From positions 1-8,509 of the forward strand of contig CAAFMR010000142.1 of the NCBI GenBank assembly GCA_900764115.1: 8,509 bases of DNA, given 5' to 3'. Origin of the DNA: Clostridia bacterium. Its GTDB lineage: Bacteria; Bacillota; Clostridia; Oscillospirales; Acutalibacteraceae. The notes under the pieces are model-generated. The model was not told the origin of the DNA. It saw only the letters and a list, made by a program, of their open reading frames with translations, and did not search any database. The translations under genes were made by a program, and so were the position numbers. Below are positions 1-5,321 of the stretch, piece by piece (the stretch's first letter is position 1; every line of letters starts with the position of its first letter).

Positions 1-164
1 CCTTCTGTCAGGTAGATTCGTTCCCATGCGGCAACACGCTTGTCATCGCTGACCTCAAATTGTCTCGCTGTCTCGCAGTAACTTAACTTTTCCTTCAGCA
101 TGGTTTCCACGACCAGCTTCTTGAATTCTGGTGTGTATCGTCTGTTTGGTACTCCCTTTGGCAT
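1..164 (-). CDS. IS3-family transposase OrfA, N-terminal part (cut by window edge)
   Basis: This encodes the small DNA-binding protein of an IS3-type element, which together with OrfB forms the transposase and recognises the terminal repeats. The 54 visible codons begin MPKGVPNRRYTPEFKK and continue with ETARQFEVSDDKRVAAWE, the N-terminal helix-turn-helix pattern of the IS3/IS150-type OrfA (HTH_Tnp_1-like). The start ATG at 164-162 is preceded by GGGGTGA five bases upstream, which supports this start. The frame is open to the window edge with no visible damage. Whether the complete element is intact and active cannot be told from here. Family assignment is by recognition of the motif pattern. 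Confidence 0.85.
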   Translation of the reverse strand, partial: MPKGVPNRRYTPEFKKLVVETMLKEKLSYCETARQFEVSDDKRVAAWERIYLTE

Positions 165-170
165 AAAAAT

Positions 171-217
171 CACCCCATCTGTTAGACATTATACCACATT
201 GTCTAACAAATGGGGTG
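171..217. repeat. Inverted repeat (18-base arms) in the IS leader
   Basis: Bases 171-188 and 200-217 are inverted copies of each other with one mismatch (base 179 against 209), separated by 11 bases. On the minus strand the arms are GCACCCCATTTGTTAGACA-like and TGTCTAACAGATGGGGTG-like. The 3' arm of the resulting RNA hairpin contains the GGGG of the orfA ribosome site, and the spacer contains a TATAAT box. The outer arm also forms part of the IS terminus. Confidence 0.85.
188..193 (-). promoter_or_regulatory. Extended -10 box (TGGTATAAT) of the IS orfA promoter
   Basis: Read on the minus strand, bases 196-188 are TGGTATAAT, a perfect extended -10 hexamer. It lies in the spacer of the inverted repeat, about 24 bases before the orfA ATG. 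No good -35 hexamer is seen 16-18 bases upstream inside the element, so it may be a weak resident promoter, or it may be completed by a -35 in the other terminus when IS3-type circles form, as is known for this family. Transcription would start near 181, inside the inner arm. Confidence 0.45.
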
Positions 218-250
218 CTGTTCAGTGTTGCACAGACGGCGGTTTTGGTT

Positions 251-895
251 TTATTCCGCCGAGCGGCGGCGCAGGGCGGGCTTGGACTCGTTTTCGGGAA
301 CGGAGCTGAAATACCGGGTATGGCGCAGAAAGGCGATGACGGCGACCAAACAACCGCCCAGCGCCAGGGAGTATTGCCCCGCCCGGAGAAAATGTACGGC
401 GCAGACCCCGCCGAACAGCAGAAAGGTCAACATACTGCGGTAGCGGTTCGGGGAGATTTTGACTGCCACCGAGAAGAAAATATACAATCCCGCCAGCACC
501 AGCACGATATAGCTGGTGGGAATCAGCCCCAGCAGCACGCCGAAAGCGGTGGCGATACACTTGCCCCCGTGAAATCGGTTCAGGGGCGCCAGTGCGTGCC
601 CCAATGTTGGCGCCGCCAGCACGACGGCGAAAGGCAGCAGCCGCCAATCCAGCACCCGCATTCCCCAGTATACCGGGATGAACCCCTTTGCCAGATCCAG
701 CGCGAGACACAGCAGACCCGTAGGGACGCCGCAGTGAATGAACACATTAGCGGCGCCGGGATTGCCGTCGTCGCTGAGGACGGTCACGTCCTGTCCGGTG
801 AGCAGCCGGGGGACGAGCCGGCAGAACATAACGCTGCCCAGCAGGAAGCTGCCCCCGATCCATGCGCACCACAGCAAAAGAACCGGTACATTCAT
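251..895 (-). CDS. plsY: PlsY-like acyl-phosphate:glycerol-3-phosphate acyltransferase
   Basis: PlsY moves an acyl chain from acyl-phosphate to the sn-1 position of glycerol-3-phosphate, the first membrane step of phospholipid synthesis. The 214-residue protein has the family's usual length and is rich in membrane segments (roughly residues 4-24, 55-76, 84-104, 115-143 and 155-190). Three family landmarks are visible: DGNPGAANVF (43-52), the DxxKG turn (67-71) and GHALAPLNRFHGGK (99-112). They differ from the canonical forms: GSGNPGATN has become SDDGNPGAAN, and GGKGVAT has become GGKCIAT. This fits a PlsY-related subgroup known in Clostridia that may be a paralogue rather than the housekeeping enzyme. 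The start ATG at 895 overlaps the upstream glycosyltransferase stop (ATGA), with GGAGG ten bases before it. The tail is short, charged and basic. No terminator is visible before the IS element. Family confident; exact substrate inferred. Confidence 0.85.
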   Translation of the reverse strand: MNVPVLLLWCAWIGGSFLLGSVMFCRLVPRLLTGQDVTVLSDDGNPGAANVFIHCGVPTGLLCLALDLAKGFIPVYWGMRVLDWRLLPFAVVLAAPTLGHALAPLNRFHGGKCIATAFGVLLGLIPTSYIVLVLAGLYIFFSVAVKISPNRYRSMLTFLLFGGVCAVHFLRAGQYSLALGGCLVAVIAFLRHTRYFSSVPENESKPALRRRSAE

Positions 896-1995
896 CGTTC
901 CAGCACCTCCGTTACGATGCGGTCGGCGGCATCCGGCGGTATTTCCCGGCGCTGCTGCTCCTGCATAGCGGCGGCTTCCTCCGGATTCCGGATAAGATGC
1001 AGGGCGCAGGCGGCAGCCTGCGCAGCATCGCCCGCCCGTAGGGACAAGCCCCGGGCAGCGAAAAATGCCGTGTTTTTCGTTTCACAGCCATCAAACGCCA
1101 GCAAATGCACCAGCGGTGTATGGGCAACCGCCGCCTCGGTGCTGCTTAAGCCGCCGGGTTTGGTGATGGTGGCGTCGGCGGCATTCATATAGAGCGGTAC
1201 CTCATCGGTAAACGCCACCGTGCGCACACACCCGTCGGTGCCAAAGCGGGCGTCCAGCTCCTGCTTCATTCCCCGGTTGCGCCCGGTCAGCACGCAGACG
1301 GTGAGGGGGGCTTTCGCCTGCTCCAGCAGCGCCTGACACAACTCCGCCAGATGACCGCAGCCTACCCCGCCGCTCATCACCAGCACCAACGGTCGATCTG
1401 TGGGCAGCCCCAGCCGTTGCCGCGCCTCTGTTTTGGGGGTATGTCGGGTGAATGCCTGGCGCACCGGAATGCCGGTGGCAATCAGCTGTCCGGGCACCCC
1501 TTTAGCTTTCAGCTCCTCTGTCAGATCCGGATGGGGAATGAAATATCCGTCCAGTTTTGTTTCAGCCAGAAAGGGGATGCAGGTATAGTCGGTCAGCACC
1601 CCGTAGCAGGGGACGGTGAGATCCGCCGTTTTCCGCAGCCGGGTCAAAGCCTCCATGGCGAACAGATGGGTGCTGACAACCGCCGTAAAGCCGTTATTCC
1701 GGATATATTCGCCCATGGTTTTGGCGTAGAGTGTGTTGGCAAAATACACCGGCGACCGCAGCCGGGTGGAGCTGAATAAATCCCCCGCTTTATAAATGAC
1801 GCCAAATGCCCGGGGGGTATTTTTGATGATCCCGTTATAGGTTGCCGCCACCACGCGGGCGGTCTTTTTGTGCCCAAAAGAAAGCGGGTCGGCTGTTATA
1901 CAGTCAACCCGGCGCCGGCGGCATGCCTCCTCCACCGCCCGGGCGGCACTGTTGTGCCCTTGTCCGGTGCCACAGCTTAAAATCAACAGTTTCAT
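892..1995 (-). CDS. GT28-type glycosyltransferase (MGDG synthase / diacylglycerol glycosyltransferase-like)
   Basis: This is a 367-residue GT-B glycosyltransferase related to MGDG synthases and processive diacylglycerol glucosyltransferases, which transfer sugar from a UDP-sugar to a membrane lipid at the inner face of the membrane. The N-terminal acceptor domain opens MKLLILSCGTGQGHNSAARA (1-20), the MGDG-synthase signature. The C-terminal domain has the MSGGVGCG turn (207-214) and TKPGGLSSTEA (278-288), the nucleotide-sugar site shared with MurG. Length is typical. The start at 1995 is chosen because GGAGGG lies seven bases upstream (2003-2008) and conservation begins there; the frame stays open to 2166, but that extension crosses the promoter at 2067-2095 and looks non-coding. 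It is translationally coupled to the PlsY-like gene, which suggests a lipid or glycolipid acceptor. The exact sugar and acceptor cannot be read from sequence. Confidence 0.85.
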   Translation of the reverse strand: MKLLILSCGTGQGHNSAARAVEEACRRRRVDCITADPLSFGHKKTARVVAATYNGIIKNTPRAFGVIYKAGDLFSSTRLRSPVYFANTLYAKTMGEYIRNNGFTAVVSTHLFAMEALTRLRKTADLTVPCYGVLTDYTCIPFLAETKLDGYFIPHPDLTEELKAKGVPGQLIATGIPVRQAFTRHTPKTEARQRLGLPTDRPLVLVMSGGVGCGHLAELCQALLEQAKAPLTVCVLTGRNRGMKQELDARFGTDGCVRTVAFTDEVPLYMNAADATITKPGGLSSTEAAVAHTPLVHLLAFDGCETKNTAFFAARGLSLRAGDAAQAAACALHLIRNPEEAAAMQEQQRREIPPDAADRIVTEVLER

Positions 1996-2066
1996 ATACG
2001 ATCCCTCCAGTGTCGCATCCTGGCGGTTTTTGTGGAAGCAACATCGGTTCCTCTGTCTATGCCGCC

Positions 2067-2095
2067 AGTATAGCACACCATTCGACAATTTGCAA
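2067..2095 (-). promoter_or_regulatory. Sigma-A promoter for the glycosyltransferase-plsY operon
   Basis: Read on the minus strand there is TTGCAA (2095-2090), a 17-base spacer, and TATACT (2072-2067) preceded by TG one base away, an extended -10. Transcription should start near 2060, giving a leader of about 65 bases before the ATG at 1995. A 10-base perfect palindrome, GTCCGCGGAC (2116-2125), lies just upstream of the -35 and is a possible but unproven operator. The promoter means this operon need not depend on the HAD gene upstream. Confidence 0.75.
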
Positions 2096-2160
2096 GCGGG
2101 GAGCTGTATTGAGTCGTCCGCGGACCAAGTAAAAACAGCTGTGCGGCAAGTTGAAACGAG

Positions 2161-2195
2161 CGGCAACAGCCCGCAGAAACAGGCTGTTTACGCCG
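2161..2195 (-). other. Hairpin just after the HAD gene, possible weak terminator
   Basis: AACAGCC (2165-2171) and GGCTGTT (2182-2188) form a 7-base stem, extended by CGGC (2161-2164) with GCCG (2192-2195) across a three-base bulge. It starts only four bases after the HAD stop codon. No T-run follows directly on the minus strand; the nearest is TTTTT at 2135-2131. It may weakly terminate or protect the 3' end of the HAD transcript. Confidence 0.3.
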
Positions 2196-2198
2196 ATT

Positions 2199-2891
2199 TC
2201 AGCGGCGGCTGTTCTGCGGATGAGCGGCGGTATTTTCCAGCAACGCCTGCTGCAGCGCGGCAGCATCGGAAAAAATAGCGGTTGCTCCCGCCTGCTCCAA
2301 CACAGTCCGCTCCCGGAATCCCCAATCCACTGCGAAGCAGGGCAGTCCGGCATTGCGGGCGGTGCATACATCCACATCGGAATCCCCGATAAACACCGCC
2401 TGCTCCGGGGCAACCTGCAGCTGCTTCAGCACCGCCAGCACCGCATCCGGAGCCGGTTTTGTGCGGATTCCGTCCCGTTGCCCCACCGCCACATCAAACT
2501 GTCCGGGGAAATATTGCCGGCATAGCTCCTGTACGCCGTAATCGGCTTTGTTGGATACCACGGCGGTGTACATTCCCGCTTGGCGCAGCGCTTGCAGCAG
2601 CTCCGGGATGCCCGGATATGGGCAGGTATGGTCACCGCAGTGGGCTGCATAATACTGATTGAACACCGTCAGCGTCTCCTCAATGACCGGCGCCGCCGTT
2701 CCTGCCGGAACCGCCCGCTCAATCAACCGCCGGATACCGTTGCCCACCATCAGCCGTACCTCGTTCATCGTGTGCTGCGGCATTCCCTGTGCTGCCAGTG
2801 CCGCATTGGTGGTGCGGGTCAGATCCTCCAGGGTGTTGAGAATGGTTCCGTCCATGTCAAAAATTGCTAACAAATATTTCAATTTTGTCAC
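2199..2891 (-). CDS. HAD-family phosphatase, phosphoglycolate phosphatase-like
   Basis: A 230-residue haloacid-dehalogenase-superfamily hydrolase of the Gph/PGP type, a cytosolic enzyme that removes phosphate from small metabolites such as 2-phosphoglycolate. All four HAD motifs are present: the nucleophile motif FDMDGT (11-16, Asp12 and Asp14), the Ser in VVSNK (111-115), the Lys in RTKPAPD (143-149), and the acidic GDSDVDV (169-175). The helical cap domain lies between motifs 1 and 2, as usual for subfamily I. The start is uncertain. GTG at 2891 has GAGGG nine bases upstream. An in-frame TTG at 2882 is preceded by AAGGAAGTGA, one base off the perfect anti-ribosomal sequence, with good spacing. 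The choice changes three residues and no motif. It has its own promoter at 2916-2944. Substrate within the family is not predictable. Confidence 0.9.
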   Translation of the reverse strand: MTKLKYLLAIFDMDGTILNTLEDLTRTTNAALAAQGMPQHTMNEVRLMVGNGIRRLIERAVPAGTAAPVIEETLTVFNQYYAAHCGDHTCPYPGIPELLQALRQAGMYTAVVSNKADYGVQELCRQYFPGQFDVAVGQRDGIRTKPAPDAVLAVLKQLQVAPEQAVFIGDSDVDVCTARNAGLPCFAVDWGFRERTVLEQAGATAIFSDAAALQQALLENTAAHPQNSRR

Positions 2892-2915
2892 TTCCTTTTT
2901 CCCTCATTCCGTGTT

Positions 2916-2944
2916 AGTATAGCATAAGAGAATACAATTGGCAA
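2916..2944 (-). promoter_or_regulatory. Sigma-A promoter for the HAD phosphatase gene
   Basis: On the minus strand: TTGCCA (2944-2939), a 17-base spacer, and TATACT (2921-2916) with an upstream TG (extended -10). Transcription should start near 2909, leaving a leader of about 18 bases to the GTG or 27 to the TTG start. It is back to back with the plus-strand promoter of the MBOAT gene. Confidence 0.8.
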
Positions 2945-2961
2945 GACACGCGCGAAGCCGA

Positions 2962-2989
2962 GTGATTGTTTGCGCTTTTGTGTTATGAT
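2962..2989 (+). promoter_or_regulatory. Probable promoter for the MBOAT-SGNH operon
   Basis: TATGAT at 2984-2989 is preceded by TG one base away (TGTTATGAT), an extended -10. The matching -35 is poor: GTGATT (2962-2967) at a 16-base spacer. Transcription would begin near 2996, giving a leader of about 57 bases before the ATG at 3053. Its position argues against the longer open frame that begins at 2966. Confidence 0.5.
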
Positions 2990-3052
2990 TTTTGCCCCTA
3001 TTTCTTGCTTCAGATAAAATACATCCGTTCCCACCCGCCGGAGGAGTCGTTT

Positions 3053-4444
3053 ATGTCGTTCAGCAGCCTGGAATTTTTATGCTGGTTTTTGCCCTTCTTT
3101 TTTGTCATATATACGCTGTTGCCTGTCCGTTGGCGCAACGGAGCGCTCTGTCTGTTCAGTCTGGCGTTTTACGCCTATGGAACCTGGGGGCATCCGGGCT
3201 ACAGCCTGCTGCTGGGCAGCGTGGCGGTATGCTACGGCTGTGGGCGGCGTATCGCCGCGGCAAGGCATCCCCGGCTATGGCTGGGGATAGGAATGGTGTT
3301 GCATCTGGGAGCGCTGTTTTTCTGTAAATACGCTGCTTTCGCCACGGAAAACCTAAATCGGCTGCTGACCCTCTGCGGGGCGACACCGCTGGCGGTGCCT
3401 GCCGTGCCGTTGCCGCCGGGCATCAGCTTTTTCACCTTTCAGGCGATTGCCTATCTGGTCGATGTATACCGCGGCACGGCAGCGGAAACAAATCCGGTGG
3501 ATTTTGGCGTATATATGCTGCTGTTTCCCCGGTTGCTGTCCGGACCCATCGTGCGCTATGATGCCCAGCGGCTCCAGCTGCGGGAGCGCACGGTTACCCT
3601 GCCGGATTGGGGGCGGGGCGCCCGGTATTTCATCGGCGGTTTGGGCGCTAAGGTGCTGCTTGCCAACCGGCTGAGCGGTTTGTGGTCGGCGGTGGAGGGC
3701 ATCGGCTATGAATCGTTGTCCACCCCGCTGGCGTGGCTGGGGCTGGTGGCGTTCAGCCTGCAGCTGTATTTTGATTTCTACGGGTATTCGCTGATGGCGA
3801 TTGGATTGGGCTGCTGGTTGGGCTTTTCGCTGCCGGATAATTTCCGGCACCCGTATACTGCCCGCTCAATGACCGATTTTTGGCGGCGGTGGCACATCAC
3901 GTTGGGACAGTGGTTCCGGGATTATGTGTATATTCCGCTGGGCGGCAGCCGCCGGGGCTTTGCCCGCACGGTGCTGAATCTGCTGTGCGTGTGGCTGCTC
4001 ACCGGTCTGTGGCACGGCGCCGCATGGCACTATGTGCTGTGGGGGCTGTTTCTGTTCCTGCTGCTGACAGCGGAAAAGGCGGGGCTGCGCCGCTGGCTGG
4101 AGCGCAGCCGTGTGGTCAGCCGTCTCTATATGCTGCTGGCGATTCCCTTGAGCTGGATGCTGTTCGCCGTTCCTCGGGTGCGGGATATTGCGGTCTATGC
4201 CGGGCGGCTCATCGGCATCGGCGGCGTCAATGTCTATAGCGGCGATTTTCTCAAATATTTCCGCCAATACGGCGTGTTCGTGCTGCTGGGGCTGGTTTGC
4301 TGCACCCCGTTGCCGGAGCGTACCGCCCACCGGCTGCGCAAGCATCCGGTGGTGTTGGCAATCGTGTTGGCAGCGGTGCTGGCGGCTGCCATATATAACA
4401 TTTATCAGGGGCTGAACGATCCCTTTATGTATTTCCAATTCTAA
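3053..4444 (+). CDS. MBOAT-family membrane O-acyltransferase (AlgI/PatA/DltB-like)
   Basis: A 463-residue polytopic membrane protein of the MBOAT family, which takes an acyl group (often acetyl) from a cytoplasmic donor through the membrane for transfer to an extracellular glycan. Visible marks are PLPPGISFFTFQAIAYLVD (119-137), DFWRRWHITLGQWFRDYVYI (275-294, with His281), LWHGAAWHYVLWG (319-331, with the presumed catalytic His321), and the C-terminal PFMYFQF typical of AlgI-type proteins. About ten or more hydrophobic segments cover the chain. The start at 3053 has GGAGGAG (3040-3046) six bases upstream; the frame is open from 2966, but that extension overlaps the promoter. The gene is followed after 13 bases by an SGNH protein, the usual partner type (as in PatA/PatB or DltB/DltD). 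No dltA or dltC is present, so teichoic acid D-alanylation is unlikely. The glycan substrate is unknown. Confidence 0.9.
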   Translation: MSFSSLEFLCWFLPFFFVIYTLLPVRWRNGALCLFSLAFYAYGTWGHPGYSLLLGSVAVCYGCGRRIAAARHPRLWLGIGMVLHLGALFFCKYAAFATENLNRLLTLCGATPLAVPAVPLPPGISFFTFQAIAYLVDVYRGTAAETNPVDFGVYMLLFPRLLSGPIVRYDAQRLQLRERTVTLPDWGRGARYFIGGLGAKVLLANRLSGLWSAVEGIGYESLSTPLAWLGLVAFSLQLYFDFYGYSLMAIGLGCWLGFSLPDNFRHPYTARSMTDFWRRWHITLGQWFRDYVYIPLGGSRRGFARTVLNLLCVWLLTGLWHGAAWHYVLWGLFLFLLLTAEKAGLRRWLERSRVVSRLYMLLAIPLSWMLFAVPRVRDIAVYAGRLIGIGGVNVYSGDFLKYFRQYGVFVLLGLVCCTPLPERTAHRLRKHPVVLAIVLAAVLAAAIYNIYQGLNDPFMYFQF

Positions 4445-4457
4445 GGAGGCAATCAAC

Positions 4458-5249
4458 ATGACACAGCGTTGGATTGGTATTGTGAAAATTCTGTTGGTAG
4501 CCGTGCTGACGGCAGGATTTTTGCTGGTGGGCTGGCGGTTGCTCCACCGCTCGGATACGAAAAAGACGGACGGTGATTCTTCGGTTTCTGCTCCTACCAC
4601 CTCTGCCACCACAGCGACTCCAACGACGACCACCACCACGACGACAACGGCTGCGCCGACCACCACCCAGAAAGCGCCGGAAAGCGGCATTGATTTCAGC
4701 GGCGTGTTGTTTGTGGGGGATTCCCGCACGGTGGGGCTGAAGGAATACGGCAAGCTGAACAATGCGGATTTCTTTGCCACTGTCGGGATGAGCGTCTATA
4801 AGGTGCATAGCGAAAAGGTCGCTCTGCCGGGGCGGGATGCCCAAACCTTTGCGGAGGTCATCCGGAACAAGCAATATCGCCGGGTGTATGTGATGCTGGG
4901 GGTCAATGAAATCGGCTACAACCGCAGCAATACCCTGAAACGGTTCAGTGAGCTGCTGGAGGAGATCCGGCAGAATCAGCCGGATGCCACCATCGTCATC
5001 TGCGCCAATCTGCGGGTGGGCGCCGCCCGCTCTGCCCGGGATAAAAGCGTGAACAACCCGAACATCGACCAATATAATCAGACCATCGCCGCCTATGCGG
5101 ATGGTAACCGCATCAAATATCTGGACGTGAACCCATTGTTCGACGACGGGCAGGGAAATCTTGGTGCGGAATATACCAGTGACGGCACTCATGTGCTGGC
5201 AAAATACTACCGCACCTGGGCGCAGTGGATTGCCAATCAGCCGGTATGA
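4458..5249 (+). CDS. Membrane-anchored SGNH/GDSL-fold protein, probable O-acetyltransferase or esterase partner
   Basis: A 263-residue protein with a short cytoplasmic start, one hydrophobic segment (about 8-29) without an obvious signal-peptidase site, a threonine-rich linker (about 38-75), and an outside SGNH domain. Catalytic blocks are VLFVGDSRTVGL (83-94, Ser89), GVNEIGYN (148-155, Asn150) and SDGTHV (241-246, Asp242 and His245). The domain should sit outside the membrane and work on an extracellular glycan. AAGGAGG (4443-4449) overlaps the MBOAT stop codon and places the ATG at 4458, so the two are almost certainly co-transcribed and coupled. By analogy with PatB, DltD and AlgX-type partners it may carry the acyl group onto its target; it could instead be an esterase that removes it. 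It ends just before a strong terminator. The block III residue is Glu where many SGNH enzymes have Asp (GxND). Confidence 0.85.
   Translation: MTQRWIGIVKILLVAVLTAGFLLVGWRLLHRSDTKKTDGDSSVSAPTTSATTATPTTTTTTTTTAAPTTTQKAPESGIDFSGVLFVGDSRTVGLKEYGKLNNADFFATVGMSVYKVHSEKVALPGRDAQTFAEVIRNKQYRRVYVMLGVNEIGYNRSNTLKRFSELLEEIRQNQPDATIVICANLRVGAARSARDKSVNNPNIDQYNQTIAAYADGNRIKYLDVNPLFDDGQGNLGAEYTSDGTHVLAKYYRTWAQWIANQPV
4596..4667 (+). repeat. Low-complexity ACN codon run encoding the threonine-rich linker
   Basis: Codons 47-70 of the SGNH gene are almost all threonine with a few Ala, Pro and Ser, including nine threonines in a row (56-64). Codons ACC, ACG and ACA alternate, so the DNA is not a simple short repeat. 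Such stretches in Gram-positive surface proteins usually act as extended spacers across the cell wall. Confidence 0.8.
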
Positions 5250-5261
5250 TGGGTATAATTC

Positions 5262-5310
5262 AAAAAGGACCGACCCCGATGGGCACACGCCCATCGGGGT
5301 CGGTCTTTTT
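5262..5310. terminator. Strong bidirectional rho-independent terminator
   Basis: A perfect 17-base GC-rich stem (5268-5284 with 5289-5305) closes a four-base ACAC loop. It is flanked by AAAAA (5262-5266) and TTTTT (5306-5310), so it has a U-run on both strands. It starts 12 bases after the SGNH stop and ends 11 bases before the pflA stop, and so serves the two convergent operons. Confidence 0.95.
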
Positions 5311-5321
5311 CGTGATTCGCT

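Larger units (their letters stand above)
1..224 (-). mobile_element. IS3-family insertion sequence, left end only
   Basis: The minus strand from about 224 downwards starts TGAACAGCACCCC, a TG-starting terminus of the type that ends IS3-family elements, and is followed about 60 bases later by an orfA reading frame that runs off the window. The rest of the element, including orfB and the far inverted repeat, is not visible, so target duplication and exact ends cannot be checked; the outer boundary at 224 is my estimate. The element has landed 26 bases past the stop codon of the PlsY-like gene and in the same orientation, so transcription from that operon can run into it. It is lower in GC than the genes beside it. 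Confidence 0.75.

Noticed and set aside
237..261. Terminator for plsY
   Set aside because: The stem has only six pairs with a 13-base loop and no T-run on the minus strand.
215..1192. Plus-strand open frame of 325 codons opposite plsY and the glycosyltransferase end
   Set aside because: It runs antisense across two well-supported genes and the IS end, with low-complexity composition and no recognisable domain.
1996..2166. N-terminal extension of the glycosyltransferase back to 2166
   Set aside because: It crosses a good promoter, shows no family similarity, and the GGAGGG site fits the start at 1995.
2966..3052. N-terminal extension of the MBOAT protein back to 2966
   Set aside because: It overlaps the promoter, and a GGAGGAG site six bases before 3053 fixes the start there.
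3866..5294. Minus-strand open frames (3866-4780 and 4425-5294) opposite the MBOAT and SGNH genes
   Set aside because: The valine run is simply the antisense of the threonine codons, no ribosome site is visible, and the second frame begins inside the terminator.
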